Source: Adenophora triphylla var. japonica (Eukaryota > Streptophyta > Magnoliopsida > Asterales > Campanulaceae). Taken from it: DNA of 64,000 nucleotides. Within the stretch, counting starts at the first letter, position 1. The number at the start of each line of letters is the position of its first letter. Below are positions 1 through 11,026 of the stretch, piece by piece. A model generated the notes under the pieces. The model was given only the letters and a program-made list of their open reading frames with translations. It was not told the DNA's origin and did no database searches. Made by a program: the position numbers and the translations under genes. Location: positions 62,001 to 126,000 of the forward strand of contig JAFEMH010002089.1 in the NCBI GenBank assembly GCA_022495995.1, given 5' to 3'.

Positions 1-275
1 AGATGAAACGACTTCTAATTGTTAATAGGAGCACACCAAATTAACAATTCTAACGAACAATAGAAAGTTTGGAACTTTGGACTTGAAGGAATTTGATGCA
101 ACAAGATGATATGATTTGGCTATGTTAATCTATCTCAAATGTGGGTAGAGAGGCTCAAATGACTGAATGTATGAATTGAAATTCGGAGGGGAAGTATATA
201 AGGAGAGTTAAGAGGTTTGTGTCTTTTCCCTTGAAAAGGCACAACTTTTCTTTTGAATTGGCACCTGTTCAGGAA
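1..275. other. Unrecognised non-coding DNA
   Basis: No convincing reading frame. The stretch leads into a cluster of CTCGGCCGAG palindromes and resembles the leader of a decayed LTR element: similar wording (caggaactgctcggccgag) recurs near 28315. Confidence 0.4.
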
Positions 276-471
276 CTGCTCGGCCGAGTCAAGGGACTCG
301 CTCGGCCGAGCACCAAGCTGCACGGCCGAGTCAAGGAACTCGCACGGCCGTGTCAATCTCACTGCTCGGCCGAGCAAGGCATATGCCTCGGCCGAGCAAG
401 CTTGTTCAGAGACTTGGCCAATTTGCTATGCTCTGCTCGGCCGAGTCAAGGACTCTGCTCGGCCGAGCACA
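276..471. repeat. Cluster of CTCGGCCGAG palindromes
   Basis: Six exact copies of the 10-bp palindrome CTCGGCCGAG and two variants (CACGGCCGAG, CACGGCCGTG) lie within about 200 bp, separated by short spacers such as tcaagg and caaggcatatgc. Both strands can be read as short Arg/Pro/Gly-rich open frames, but these come from the repeat and not from a gene. Related clusters lie at 28318-28455 and in the leader of the Copia element at 34354-34485, so this is probably a relic of an LTR-element leader. Confidence 0.8.
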
Positions 472-903
472 TCAAACCACATCAAAAAACCCTTTAAACA
501 ACTCTCGTTAAGTTATAAATCTTTGTCATTAATTTCTCATTCACCCGAAAATGATTTTGAGACAATAAATGAGATTCATAATCTACACTAAATGTAGAAT
601 ACATTTTGTAACTTACTTCGTTAACAAATAACGAATTCCGTTGGAAGTTAACGAACTTTCGTTAGAAAGTTAGGTCAACGACAAGTCAAACTTAACTTTC
701 GTTACCCATTTCCAGCAATATTATTCATTAATTGCCATTTTAGAAATAAAACAAAGTACGACTCATAGTTTGAGGCGTATCAAAAAGAAAATATGGTCGT
801 TATTCTAATACAGAGGGAGTACTTCCTCCAATTAAAATTAGATGTTGTTTTGGAAATTTTAGCATATTTATGAAATTCAGTTACTACAACTTTATAAAGT
901 AAT
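472..903. other. Non-coding DNA with GTTAACGAA repeats and Stowaway scraps
   Basis: No gene seen. Several short copies of a gttaacgaa-type motif lie at about 610-700. Around 808-835 are remnants of Stowaway ends (cagagggagta next to cttcctccaatt). Confidence 0.4.
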
Positions 904-1374
904 TATCAAAAGGGTAAATTCTATATACAAGGCAGCTTACATACAAGGCACCAATAATGCCCAAACTACCCTTCGCGTGTCGTGTGCGAAAGGACGACAG
1001 GAAGCCTTTATGTCGTGTACTTTTACACGACATAAACTAATTGTGTAAAATATTAGGTCGTATGAAATTATACGAAATTTAAATTTACTCTGTCATTAAT
1101 GTCGTACACAACAACACGATATGATGTCCTAATATCGTGTATATCCATACGACATATCAAAATGAAGGTGTTCTTCGATGATTTGCAACACGATGTTAAT
1201 GATACGCATATGCTATGTTATATTATTGAATTGTGTTGTTAATTGAGCAAAATTTATACACTTATACATGACAAGGAACAAACGTCATATTGGATCATAC
1301 AATATCATATAACCTATCACATTTAAGTGATACCACTTTATTTATAATCACCTAACAAATGATTATAAATAAAG

Positions 1375-2115
1375 TCATAGAGATGAAAAACACTTTAAAT
1401 GCCATTTAGAATGGAGAAAAAAATAAATGAGGTAGCCGTATACCATTTTTCACAAGATCGCGACACATAAAACCCTAAAAACCCTAAATAATGGCACATA
1501 TTTGTAACTCAATTTCCATTTGAAATTGGAGGAAACTCATAGAGATGAAAAACACTTTAAATGTCATTTAGAATGTAGAAAAAAATTTAGAAAAAATAAA
1601 CGAGGTAGCCGTATACCATTTTTCACAAGATCGGGACACATAAAACCCTAAAAAACCCTAAATAATGGCACATATTTGTAACTCAATTTTCATTTGGATT
1701 TGGAGGAAACTCATGTAGATGAAAAACACTTTAAATGTCATCTAGAATCTAAAAAAAAATAAACGAGGTAGCCGTATACCATTTTTCACAAGATCGGGAC
1801 ACATAAAACCCTAAAAACCCTAAAGAATGGCACATATTTGTAACTCAATTTCCATTTGGATTTGGAGGAAACTCATGTCGATGAAAAACACTTTAAATGT
1901 CATCTAGAATGTAGAAAAAAATTAAAAAAAAATAAACGAGGTTGCCGTATACCATTTTTCACAAGATCGGGACACATAAAACCCTAAAAACCCTAAATAA
2001 TGACACATATTTGTAACTCAATTTCTATTTGGATTTGGAGGAAACTCATGTAGATGAAAAACACTTTAAATGCCATCTAGAATCTAGAAAAAAATTAAAA
2101 AAAAATAAACGAGGT
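1375..2115. repeat. Tandem array of about 165-175 bp units
   Basis: Four complete units and a partial fifth begin at the phrase catagagatgaaaaacact or its catgtagatg/catgtcgatg variants, near 1375, 1537, 1712, 1877 and 2045. Each complete unit contains aaacccta-aaaaccctaa, which resembles the plant telo-box, and the phrase gaggtagccgtataccat. The array lies inside the MULE at 912-3761, downstream (on the minus strand) of the PMD-like exons. Confidence 0.85.
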
Positions 2116-2243
2116 TAATGATAAGTTGTACATTAGAGGAATACCAACTACTCAAGATTATATATTTGAAATTATCATATTTGTTAATCAAGATTATATG
2201 TTTCTTGTTTTAATAAGTTGGAAAACAAATAATGATTGCATAT

Positions 2244-2420
2244 CGTGTATAAAGACACGAGAAACCTCACCACATATCGTGTATTAGAGCACGAAATGTA
2301 AACTGATGAATCAATTTACATTTCGTGTCCTAATATACGAAATGTGGAAAGTATCTCGTGTACTACAACACGAAATGGTCTCCAACATTTCGTGTATTGG
2401 CACACGAAATGTCAACTGAT
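2244..2420. repeat. 177-bp palindrome block, copy 1
   Basis: This block is nearly identical in the same orientation to 3039-3215. It is built from short inverted pairs in which tcgtgt and acacga or tacga face each other across 5-8 bp, for example catttcgtgt...tacgaaatg and ctcgtgtactacaacacgaa. It lies inside the MULE. Similar loose pairs occur at 975-1170. Confidence 0.85.
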
Positions 2421-2470
2421 TCTTGAAATGTTTTGCAAATGGCTATTTAATAAACAAATCATATACTTAC

Positions 2471-3538
2471 TTATCTAGAATCTGCTGCCTCGTTTGGTGC
2501 TTCAACATCGGCTCACAAGTGGCGTTCTCCCATATCTTACGGGCTCGATGATGACCAAACCCGTACAACAAATCAACCTCCTCCGGGCCGCCACCGGGGT
2601 TACTCTTAAGCTGCCACTCGTCATCCTTAGCCCCTTTCCCCTTTCTGGCCCGTGCCTCTCGCCTCTTGCGAGGCCTCACAGATACATTCTCCTCCACCTC
2701 CTCCTCCTCCTCCTCATCATCATCATCATCATCACTAGATAACTGTGCCTCACGCACAGATGCACCTCGGGAACGAGTGCGAGAAGATGAATCCTCACTA
2801 GAATATGTACCCTCACTATCCGTCTCTTCATCCACAAGCTGCTCAATCACGACATTCTTGTCGTGAATCTTTTTGCTCCGTTAATCTGCCTTAGCTGCAG
2901 CTGCCTCCTCGGCCTTCCTCTTTCTATTAGAGGCCGTCGCAGGTTTACGTCCCTACAAAAAATTAAATAAGAGACAATTAATTTTCAAGAACCAGTTGAC
3001 ATTTCGTGTGGAAATACCCGAAATGTTGGTGATCATTTCGTGTATAAAGACACGAGAAACCTCACCACATATCGTGTATTAGAGCACGAAATGCAAACTG
3101 ATGAATCAATTTACATTTCGTGTCCTAATATACGAAATGTGGAAAGTATCTCGTGTACTACAACACGAAATGGTCACCAACATTTCGTGTATTGGCACAC
3201 GAAATGTAAACTGATGAATCAGTTTACATTTCGTGTGCCATTACACGAAATGTTGGTAACCATTCGTATGTGTTCATACGAAACACACGCCGACAATTTC
3301 AAATTTTAGGCACACGAATTCGTATCCGATTCAAACAAAAAACCCAAATTTATGTTACGAAATCGCAATTAGAACCATTTAGGATAGGTTTAAACAACAT
3401 TAAGCATTATATAATCCATTTTAGGCATAAAATTAATGTTGGGTTTTCAAATTGAAATTTTAGGTTAAAAAGAATTACTTTTGGAGCGGCGGAAGAAGAG
3501 ACGGACTTTCCACCGATTTTAGGGAGGTTTGTCTTCAT
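2471..3538 (-). pseudogene. Plant-mobile-domain-like gene fragment inside the MULE
   Basis: Two exons fit canonical splice sites. Exon 1 is 3538-3479: ATG, 20 codons, start MKTNLPKIGG, donor GTAATT. Exon 2 is 2952-2471: acceptor TTTTGTAG, donor GTAAGT. The exons join in phase. The product would be basic at first, then have a long acidic Asp/Glu run and a basic KRREARARKGKG tract. It ends with GGGPEEVDLLYGFGHHRAR and KIWEN, which resembles the start of the plant mobile domain (MAIN/MAIL1 family), a domain often carried by MULEs. One in-frame TAA at 2883-2881, about codon 44, breaks the frame, and no further exons are visible before the tandem array. The PMD assignment rests on the last ~40 residues only. 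Confidence 0.55.
3039..3215. repeat. 177-bp palindrome block, copy 2
   Basis: Direct repeat of 2244-2420 with few differences. It is followed by one more pair (tttacatttcgtgtgcc facing acacgaaatg) up to about 3255. It lies in the predicted intron of the PMD-like gene fragment. Confidence 0.85.
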
Positions 3539-3812
3539 TTTTTCCGGCGGTGGTGGTCGGCGGCGTTCGTCGAGTGAGAGAGAGAAGAGAGAGCGCCGTT
3601 GGTTTCTTAGGCTTTGAGAGAGAGAGAGAGAGAGATAACAGAACAGTCCGACGTTTGAAATGGGGGAGGGAAGGGATTTTTTTTTTTAAGTATATATATG
3701 AGGGTATTTTGGTCATTTGCACATGCCTTGTAAATTCCATGCCTTGTATATAGTACTACCCTATCAAAAGTATACTTATTAATTGTTTCTGTATCGTCAT
3801 ATATTACTTTAC

Positions 3813-3985
3813 TAAAAAAATTGGAATAAGTTTCAAGAGGTAGAATTGAGATTTTTTCACTAAAAAAATTGGAATAAGTTTCAAGAGGTCGAATTGAGAT
3901 TTTAAAGGCTCTAAGCCCGAAAATTTGGAATAAGTTTCAAGCGGTAGAATTGAGATTTTTAAGTCTCTAAGCCCGAAAATGACAA
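3813..3985. repeat. Three tandem units of about 50-62 bp
   Basis: The phrase ttggaataagtttcaagagg followed by tagaattgagatttt occurs three times, at about 3820, 3870 and 3924. The last two units also share aagtctctaagcccgaaaat or a close variant. No coding role is seen. Confidence 0.8.
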
Positions 3986-4523
3986 GTTCTTGAACCAAAT
4001 TTTTATGGGTGAATTATCAAAATATGCAACGTACTTTTTTATTTTTTTCAATTAATACAATGTACTATCTAGTGACCATTTAATGATATATACTATTTTG
4101 TAGTTTTCATATAATGCAAAATACGTTATATCAACCTAACGACGTTAAAAAATTTAACGCAAATGTCAGCATTCGTTAAAAACTAATCAATGTTAAATGC
4201 ACCAACACTTGTTAAAAAGAACACTAACACCTGTTAAAATTATCACTAGGTTATTGCCCTCATCTACACCCTCACCCCCTCTTCATCTTCCCTAACATCG
4301 ATCTGCCACTAACCAGTCCGCTGCACACCCACCAGTATGCCACCACCACCATCAACCACACAACAATGGCATAAATTAGAAAAGAAAAAGTTCAAAATCA
4401 TTCCACAAACTACATCATTTCCCTGAAACAAACATATCCAACATAAAATAACAAGAATCCAAGAATAAAATTCTAAACCTTCAAGATTAATCAAACCTCA
4501 AATTCAATTATCAAAGTGTTTCT
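3986..4523. other. Non-coding DNA, probably old transposon sequence
   Basis: AT-rich, with several Ttaac/gttaaa direct and inverted scraps at 4130-4250. No open frame with recognisable content. Confidence 0.35.
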
Positions 4524-6709
4524 TCAAGTCCAATGTTCAAGAAAGCCATTTTCATTTCGTTCAAAACTCAGTTTATTGGAGAAGGTTACTTGTTGGAGAA
4601 GGATGCGATTTGGGTTCTTCGATTCAACGATGAAGGACACTAGCTCCACTTCAGAGGCAGACCTCTTCCTTGGAGGATCTGTTTGACCGGTGTGACCGGT
4701 AGATATTGTGCGGTCAGATGGACTGGAGCTACGGGTAGCAGAGGCTGGGGGAGGACCCTTGGAAGGTCCAGGCAACTCTTTGGTGGTAGCTACCTTCACT
4801 CCGGCCAAAGTGGCACCGGAGGATCTGTTAGACACGGGCAAAGACACGCCCTTCCCCGCAACTCCACCCAAGGCCGCTTTCCTGGCCGCCTTTTCTTTTG
4901 CCTCTTGGCGCAGTTTCTGGGCCTTCAGTTTGTTGGAGAAAAGTCTAGCCATATTAGGAGTACTCTGCGGGATCTGCTCTGAAAGAAAAAAGAGTAGGTT
5001 AAAAGCAGTCCGAGAAATCAGAAAGCAACTAAAAGAGCAGTTTTCTCAGACAAGAGTAGAGACCAATCAATTCTGGGGGTTCACAGACCGCGCCCATCAT
5101 ACAAGTCTTGCAGTCAGCCTCAAAATCAAAGAACTCACGCACCCTCCAATCAGGGTCACGAAGTTGGGGCCCTATTTCTATCCTAGGGGCATAGAAGCCT
5201 CCCTCCCTTCGAGGGGCCACCCCGGAGTAGATCAATAAGGGCTCACTATCCACAATAGCACACATATCAAACACGGGTTGCACTCCCTCAGTTACATACG
5301 TGGCCAGATAAGTCTCCAGGGCAATGCGTAGGGCCTCAAACAAGGCTGGATTAGGGTAAGAGCTGGCGACGAACCTAACCGGGGCGGGGATGTCAGGCCT
5401 GGAGAAGGACCACCCGAACCTGGATTCAATGACCAGAACATTCTTTTGGTTCCATTGGTCAAACTTATTGGTGGGAGCTGAAAAGGTCCGGGCAGTGTTG
5501 TTCTTCACTTTCAGTCCCAGGTTGCCGTTGGTTATTTGATTTTGGAAGTAGGCATAAAGCCCGGAAAGGGTAGGCTCGTAGCCAAGAACCCTGCAAACGG
5601 TTAGGAAGGAAACCAAGACTCTGATAAAGTTGGGGGTCAGGTACATGGGGAGGCACCAGTTGAAATTGAGGAATTCGTTGAAGAAGGGGTCTAGGGGAAG
5701 TCTCAGCCCATTCTCAAATTGAGCCCCGTAAAAGACGCAGGCCCTATTTTCCTCGCGGACATCAGCCACAGTCTCCGATCTCAGTCTCTTCTTCTTTGTC
5801 TCCACCTCCTGAAGAGGTCGGACGCGGAATTGTTTGGGATCCACGTTGTAGGTGATATAAATTTCTACCTCCCAGTCAATGGAGGCCACCTCCTTGCCCT
5901 TCCTTTTCTTACCACGACCATGTTTGCCTCCAACAACATGACTTTTCCCGCGGGCAGGGGCCTCCTCCTCTGAATCCTCCCCGAAGGCGTCAACAATCAT
6001 CGTTGCCTTCTGGGATGTGCCCGCGGCCATTCGGTCTCCCTCCTCGCGGTCATCATCCTCTGTCTCCGCGCTCGGGGAGCCTAAGAGACTGGAAGATGAT
6101 CCCCTTGAGGGATCCACCTCAGCCTCCTCCTTTCTACCTCCGTCCATCTCACTCTCCAAAGGATCAAGGTCCTCGCTACTACTCAGGTCAACTACGGGCA
6201 CATCAGGGGCCTCGATTTGGGCTTCAGGGTAAATAATGTTCAAAGGCTCCACGTCTAGAGGATTGCTCCAATCCTCTGCGGCCTGGCAAGAGTCCTTGTT
6301 CATTTGTTGGGGATCCATGAGTTCTACTTTTTCCCAGTCAGTTACCACGCTAGGGTTATGAATCGCTCTCCTCACCAATTCTACGGCGTTCAACGCCTGG
6401 TCTCTCTCTCGAGGAAACCTGCACAAAACCCCCCATCACAAAATTTCTCAATCTATTGGTGTCTCCGAACACCTCTACATCACTGTTCACAAGCACTTTC
6501 TTCTTGGCCTCCCACAGCCGAGGTGGGACAAAAGGCCCCCATTGATATTTCTCACAGAAGTACTGGAAACACTCCACGGATAGCATACGCCAGGCAAAGG
6601 CCACTTTCCTAAAAATCTCTCCGGACTGTTTACAAACAACAAAGAGATCTGGAGTGGTTCCATCTCCTAACTCAGCCGGACGGACGGGACCAAACTGACG
6701 GTTCGACAT
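4524..6709 (-). CDS. Transposon protein, 'putative gypsy type transposon' (Transposase_28-like) family
   Basis: This minus-strand gene has at least three coding blocks. Block 1 starts at an ATG at 6709 (MSNRQFGPVRPAEL) and runs to about 6430. Block 2 (about 6420-5050) is acidic, carries a basic KHGRGKKRKGKE stretch, then the family's hallmark region: ENGLRLPLDPFFNEFLNF, followed by LTPNFIRVLVSFLTVCRVLG. Block 3 (about 4970-4524) begins after a clean acceptor TTTTTTCTTTCAG and is a basic, Lys/Arg/Ala-rich, probably coiled-coil segment (KLKAQKLRQEAKEKAARKA). The link between blocks 1 and 2 needs an intron ending TTTTGTGCAG or a frameshift; the donor was not resolved. Such proteins occur in plant transposons and are of unknown function. 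The gene lies directly downstream of a TATA box at 6900. It could be a live transposon gene or a decayed one. Confidence 0.6.
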
Positions 6710-6899
6710 CAGGTCCCCAAAACAAGCAGAAAGAGATGAAGAAGAGAAAATTAAAGACAAAAGTTACCTACGGATTAAGACGGGGAGCAAGGAGGCAACA
6801 AGCAAACTCATAAAATCTCAGTAATCTCTCAGTAATCTCTCTCTAATGGCGGTATAAGAACTTGAAGGCGTAAAGATGCGAATGGGCGAAAGGGTTTTG

Positions 6900-6907
6900 T
6901 ATTTATA
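6900..6907 (-). promoter_or_regulatory. Candidate TATA box (TATAAATA) for the 6709-4524 gene
   Basis: The minus strand reads TATAAATA about 190 bp upstream of the ATG at 6709, in otherwise mixed-composition DNA. The position suits a plant core promoter. Confidence 0.45.
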
Positions 6908-7299
6908 AGGGCCTACCAATACGGGTTAACCCGTGTAACCCGTATTAATTAGCCCACAAAACCGTTCCCCACGGGTCTCCAACCGGCGCCAACGTTGGAT
7001 TTTCAAAATATTGGGCGGTTAGCATTTATTACGCCCCGTAGATGGTTGACACGTACGCTCCGTACCTGTCACGCGCTGTCTCTTCACCTGCCCTGGGGCC
7101 CACCAGATAACCGGGAGGCAGAGCCCTCAAGGCTTCTACAAGCTTCCTCACGTGTCTCTCACATGTGCCTATTTGCACGGGAGGCAGAGCAAAGACCAGC
7201 GAAAAACGCCAACACTGGTGCCCGCCTAAGGAGCAATCTGACTGAATCGAGCTTAACTAGTAGCTCCTCACTCAGACCATAAATAATCATTCAATTGGA

Positions 7300-8140
7300 G
7301 CTAGGGGTCACTGATGAGCCCGGACCAGCTAGACCGGGCCCAAGCTCAGTCTGGTCCAAAGGCCAGTATGATGTGGTGTATCCTAGACCGCCAGAGTCAA
7401 GACCGCGGACAGATAGATCCTCAAGGTCAAGACCGCGTTCCTCTCAGCCCATCCCATCCCAATCGAGACCGAAGGGATTCTGACCGTCAGCCTGGTGACC
7501 GCATGAGTTGTAACCGCAACATCCGTGCTCGCGTCAATTATCATTGACCGCGCCCAAGGTGTTGACCGCGGTCTCATACCAGACTCCCGGTTGATATCAA
7601 AACTTATTGAGGGAGTTTACTTATCGCTCGACAAGACAAGAACTACCACTCCCATCACATTTAATGCGGCTCAGTCAGACGCCTACTATTGCATTTAATG
7701 CGTCGCGTCGGATACACGGCTCCTGTCCACATCAGCGACATCCCCTCTGACAATGAATCTTTCTTCCCTGACAGACCCAATCAGATGCGGACACGTATAT
7801 GCGGTCAAAGACTAAAGTGCCCTTTAGGGCTGACCTCATGGCTTACGTCAGCGAGCAGCTTCCCATTGCCTATAAATAGAAGACCTTTGTCCCCCTGGAC
7901 AAGGTAAGTGCCAAATCTATATTGTAAGCTATATTACTCAAACCCTAAACACACACACACATTCAAGGCATTCCAAGCCTTATAAATCTCAGTCTTCTTA
8001 CTCTCACACCCGAGGGCCTGAGTTGGATTAACATCCAACTTTGACCTTAACGGTGCTTCGTTTGTATTGTGATCATAGGTACCGCACCAACCAAATATAT
8101 CCTGCCAGATATCCTACAACCGTTCTGACCCTGAAATATT
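7300..8140 (+). mobile_element. LTR-like segment of a Ty3/Gypsy-type element
   Basis: GC-richer DNA leads to a plus-strand TATA box (tataaata at 7871-7878). It is followed by a transcribed-leader-like stretch with ggcctgagttggattaacat and then by ctgaaatatttggcgtcatc near 8130. The final ttggc(g/a)tcatc phrase resembles the LTR/primer-site junction of plant Gypsy elements. Neither a matching second LTR nor a target duplication was found, so the limits are approximate. It may belong to the same element as the transposon gene at 4524-6709. Confidence 0.4.
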
Positions 8141-11026
8141 TGGCGTCATCAAATATTGTTAAGAGTTGCTTATATGTTATATTGTCTTTTATATTAGGGT
8201 TTTTTTTTTCTCTAGGATTAATATTTAGGGTTTTGTTCTCATTGTGGAGCCAATACAAGGATTAATATTTTTTGGGAAATTTGTAATTAGTAACCTGAGT
8301 TTTACACCCAGTTGTGCCATTTTATTTTTTTAGCAATTTGGTATAAAACTAACAAATTTGTTAAGTTTTTGACGGGGTGGAAGCCATGTGCCACGCACAT
8401 GACTTTTAAAGGGTAATTTGGTCATTTCTCGAAAAATAAATGCTATTGTTGGGAGGCAATCTGACCCCGAGAAATTTCGGGGCTATAGTCGGGCTAACGA
8501 CTTGAATAAATGTGCTTGTTGGTAGGCAACACGACTAGATAACTGTATTTATTTATTGCATTTTAATTGTGTCGTGTCGTGTCAACCCTTGAACCTAATG
8601 CATACTTTAATTCACTTTATGCTTTAAAGACTTAGCAGCTTTAAAGACTTAGCGTGCTTTGAGTTTGGGGATGGGCAAGTTAATTTTGTTTATTTCGTTA
8701 CTTTTGTTAAGTTTAGTTATTGTCAAGTCACTCTTGTTGAGTTTTCTCGAATTTATGGGTTTATAGAGAAGTGTATATAGTGTTTTCTGCTTGTTTTGAA
8801 ACATTGTTTTGGAACATGATAAGATCAAGGTGCAAATTTACAAAATTTTTAAAATTGATATTAATTACTATACAATAAATATACTTATATATAAACGTTT
8901 TTTGAATAAATTATTAAATAGAGTATGTTTCAGCTTTTAACTACTTTATTCAATTAAATTATATTTTAAGACCTTTGATATTTTATAAATTGTTTTATTA
9001 ATTTTTTAGGCAAAATATTTCTTTAGAATAATTTTTTGCATTTTCTGAAGAAAAAAAAGCCCGTTCAAATCCGCCTAAACACTTAAACCGGCAAACGGAT
9101 TGGGGCGGGTTCCACCATGATGCTCGGGCCGGGCCGGGCTTGGCCCGCAAGCAAGAAAGCGATGGCCGGATAAGCCCGTTTGTACCGCGGACTTCACTTA
9201 AACGGGCGGCCTATGTGTTTTTCCTCGCTCTCGGCTTCACTCAAAATAAAATTATTGGGGCTCGAAATAGAATTTTGGGTTAGACACGAGTATTAAAAAA
9301 ATGAACTTATTAAATAAAACATTTTTTTGTTTGATAGTTTTATTTCGAACGTAACACTCAAAATGAAAAAATGTCTGATGTGACAGAGGCATTATAGAGT
9401 ACACATAAATTAATCAAAAGAGCTTTTATTATTGTGGATACTCTAATAAGAAAATAAGCAATAAATCCACATTGAGTTTTTAAGTGAAGAGTTAAAAATT
9501 AATAAAATAATAGAGATTTTTGGTATAGGTATGCACAAATAATTCAAAAGATAATAGGAACAGTATTTGTTCGTATTCAACATATAATAATGCCATCAAC
9601 AAAAACTAGACAACAAAAGAATCAAAGACAGCATAATCAACAAAGGATCTCCCCCAAACCCAATGTATCAAAGCTTGGCATAACTTTTCAAATTTACTAT
9701 TGCCAAGCATGTCCTCTCATACCATATGCATCAGATGTTGTACACTATAAAATACTAATTTGTCCTCCATTTGACTGCTGCTAATTTTGGAGTTAAAAAG
9801 GGCTTAATGCAGATGCACACTACCATAATTGAAAAAACATGCCAAAACAGAAGAGCACTAATACCCATACTAGCAAAAGGCCAAATACACAGTGAAAAAG
9901 GCAAGTGACTGAAAGTGAAAGGGGGAGAAGTTGTCAGTGACCCATGTGATAATGTGGCCCTATCCCCCTTCCATTCCTACCCTTAAAGAAACCCCAAAAT
10001 GAGACAAAAAAGTCCCCTAAAGTAGCCTTTAATCACATAGAAAAAATAACATCAATTTTCTTTCACCTACTAGCTTTCCTTTTCCCTACCCTTTCAAATC
10101 TACCTCACTTTTTTCCTCAATTTCCTCTGTATGATGAGATCTAAAAAATAAAAATAAAATGATTACACCACAGCTATGGCGAAGCTAGGGTAGGGGCATT
10201 AAAACACACAAGGCTGGCAGAAAAATCCCAGCTTTACCTCCTCACTTTTTGCCCTTTTGGGCCTCATCAAATCTTACATGTAGTTAATCTTATATTTCAC
10301 TACTTCAATATTCCTGAGTCAACTCTATCTGTACACGGGTCAACTCAACACAAATGCACCCAAAGAGAGAGAGAGAGAGAGAGAGAGTAAAATTAAGAAA
10401 ATTACTACTGGTATAACAAAAGTTATTACTAACTAGTACTAGTCTTTGGTTGTTATGATGCTCTATTGTTCTGTTCTTGAGAGTGTGTGTGGTCCAGCAC
10501 ACAACTAAAGAAAAAGAGAGGGGGGAAGGTACAAAGTAGTAAACAAAGAAAGACCCCACACTCATAAATCAGTTCCTTCACCTGTCCTTTACTCAGTATT
10601 GCATTATGATGTATTGTTGTAAGTAGTATGGTATTGATGATGATAATCTTGAAGAGATCTTCCTTACAGATCTTTTCTTTTTTGCTTTCTTTTTTCTTGG
10701 TTCCTGTTGTTGATGGTACTAGTAGTAGTATTGGTTGGTTTTTTGCCTATACAGCAGAGCAGCTAGAGGACCCCCTCCCTTTCTTCCATCCTTCTTGGTA
10801 TTTTATATGCATGCTACTCCATTTTCTGCTGCATCAATCAATGTTTAAGAAAAGCCAAACATTACTATAAATCCTCATTACTAATTAATCTTCACAAATT
10901 TTAAAGTGGGGCAACATGATTCCATCAATAATTGACTTGTAAGATAGATATAAGGAATATTCATCTTACCAAAAGCTATGTTAATTCCTCTATGCTATGC
11001 TGGCGCCATCAATCTACCCCTATCAC
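8141..11026. other. Intergenic DNA downstream of the CCCH gene
   Basis: No coding gene recognised. The stretch includes a GC-rich patch with ggccgggccgggcttggccc (about 9125-9150), a (GA)n run at 10366-10387, and a low-complexity region at 9800-10570. The part nearest 11026 probably contains the 3' untranslated region of the CCCH gene. A fragment at 8275-8440 reads like the end of an old DNA transposon but lacks a partner end. Confidence 0.4.

Larger units (their letters stand above)
912..3761. mobile_element. MULE (Mutator-like) element carrying a PMD-like gene fragment
   Basis: The ends form an imperfect terminal inverted repeat of about 60 bp. The left end begins gggtaaattctatatacaag; the reverse complement of the right end begins gggtagtactatatacaagg, and both then carry further copies of acaaggca. 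An identical 8-bp duplication, tatcaaaa, flanks the element at 904-911 and 3762-3769, as expected for Mutator-superfamily insertions (8-11 bp). The 2.85-kb interior holds a 168-bp-class tandem array, two copies of a 177-bp palindrome block, and two spliced exons on the minus strand. No MuDR-type transposase was found, so the element is non-autonomous. Confidence 0.82.

Noticed and set aside
219..591. Frames rich in GRV/ARPS repeats
   Set aside because: Produced by CTCGGCCGAG palindromes, which are open in several frames on both strands.
7295..7577. Arg/Pro/Ser-rich frames on both strands
   Set aside because: GC-rich LTR-like DNA; no family match and no splice or start context.
10300..10870. 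Frames near 10.3-10.9 kb read as possible small secreted peptides
   Set aside because: Composition is low-complexity ((GA)n, (GTA)n). No signal-peptide cleavage context or homologues recognised.
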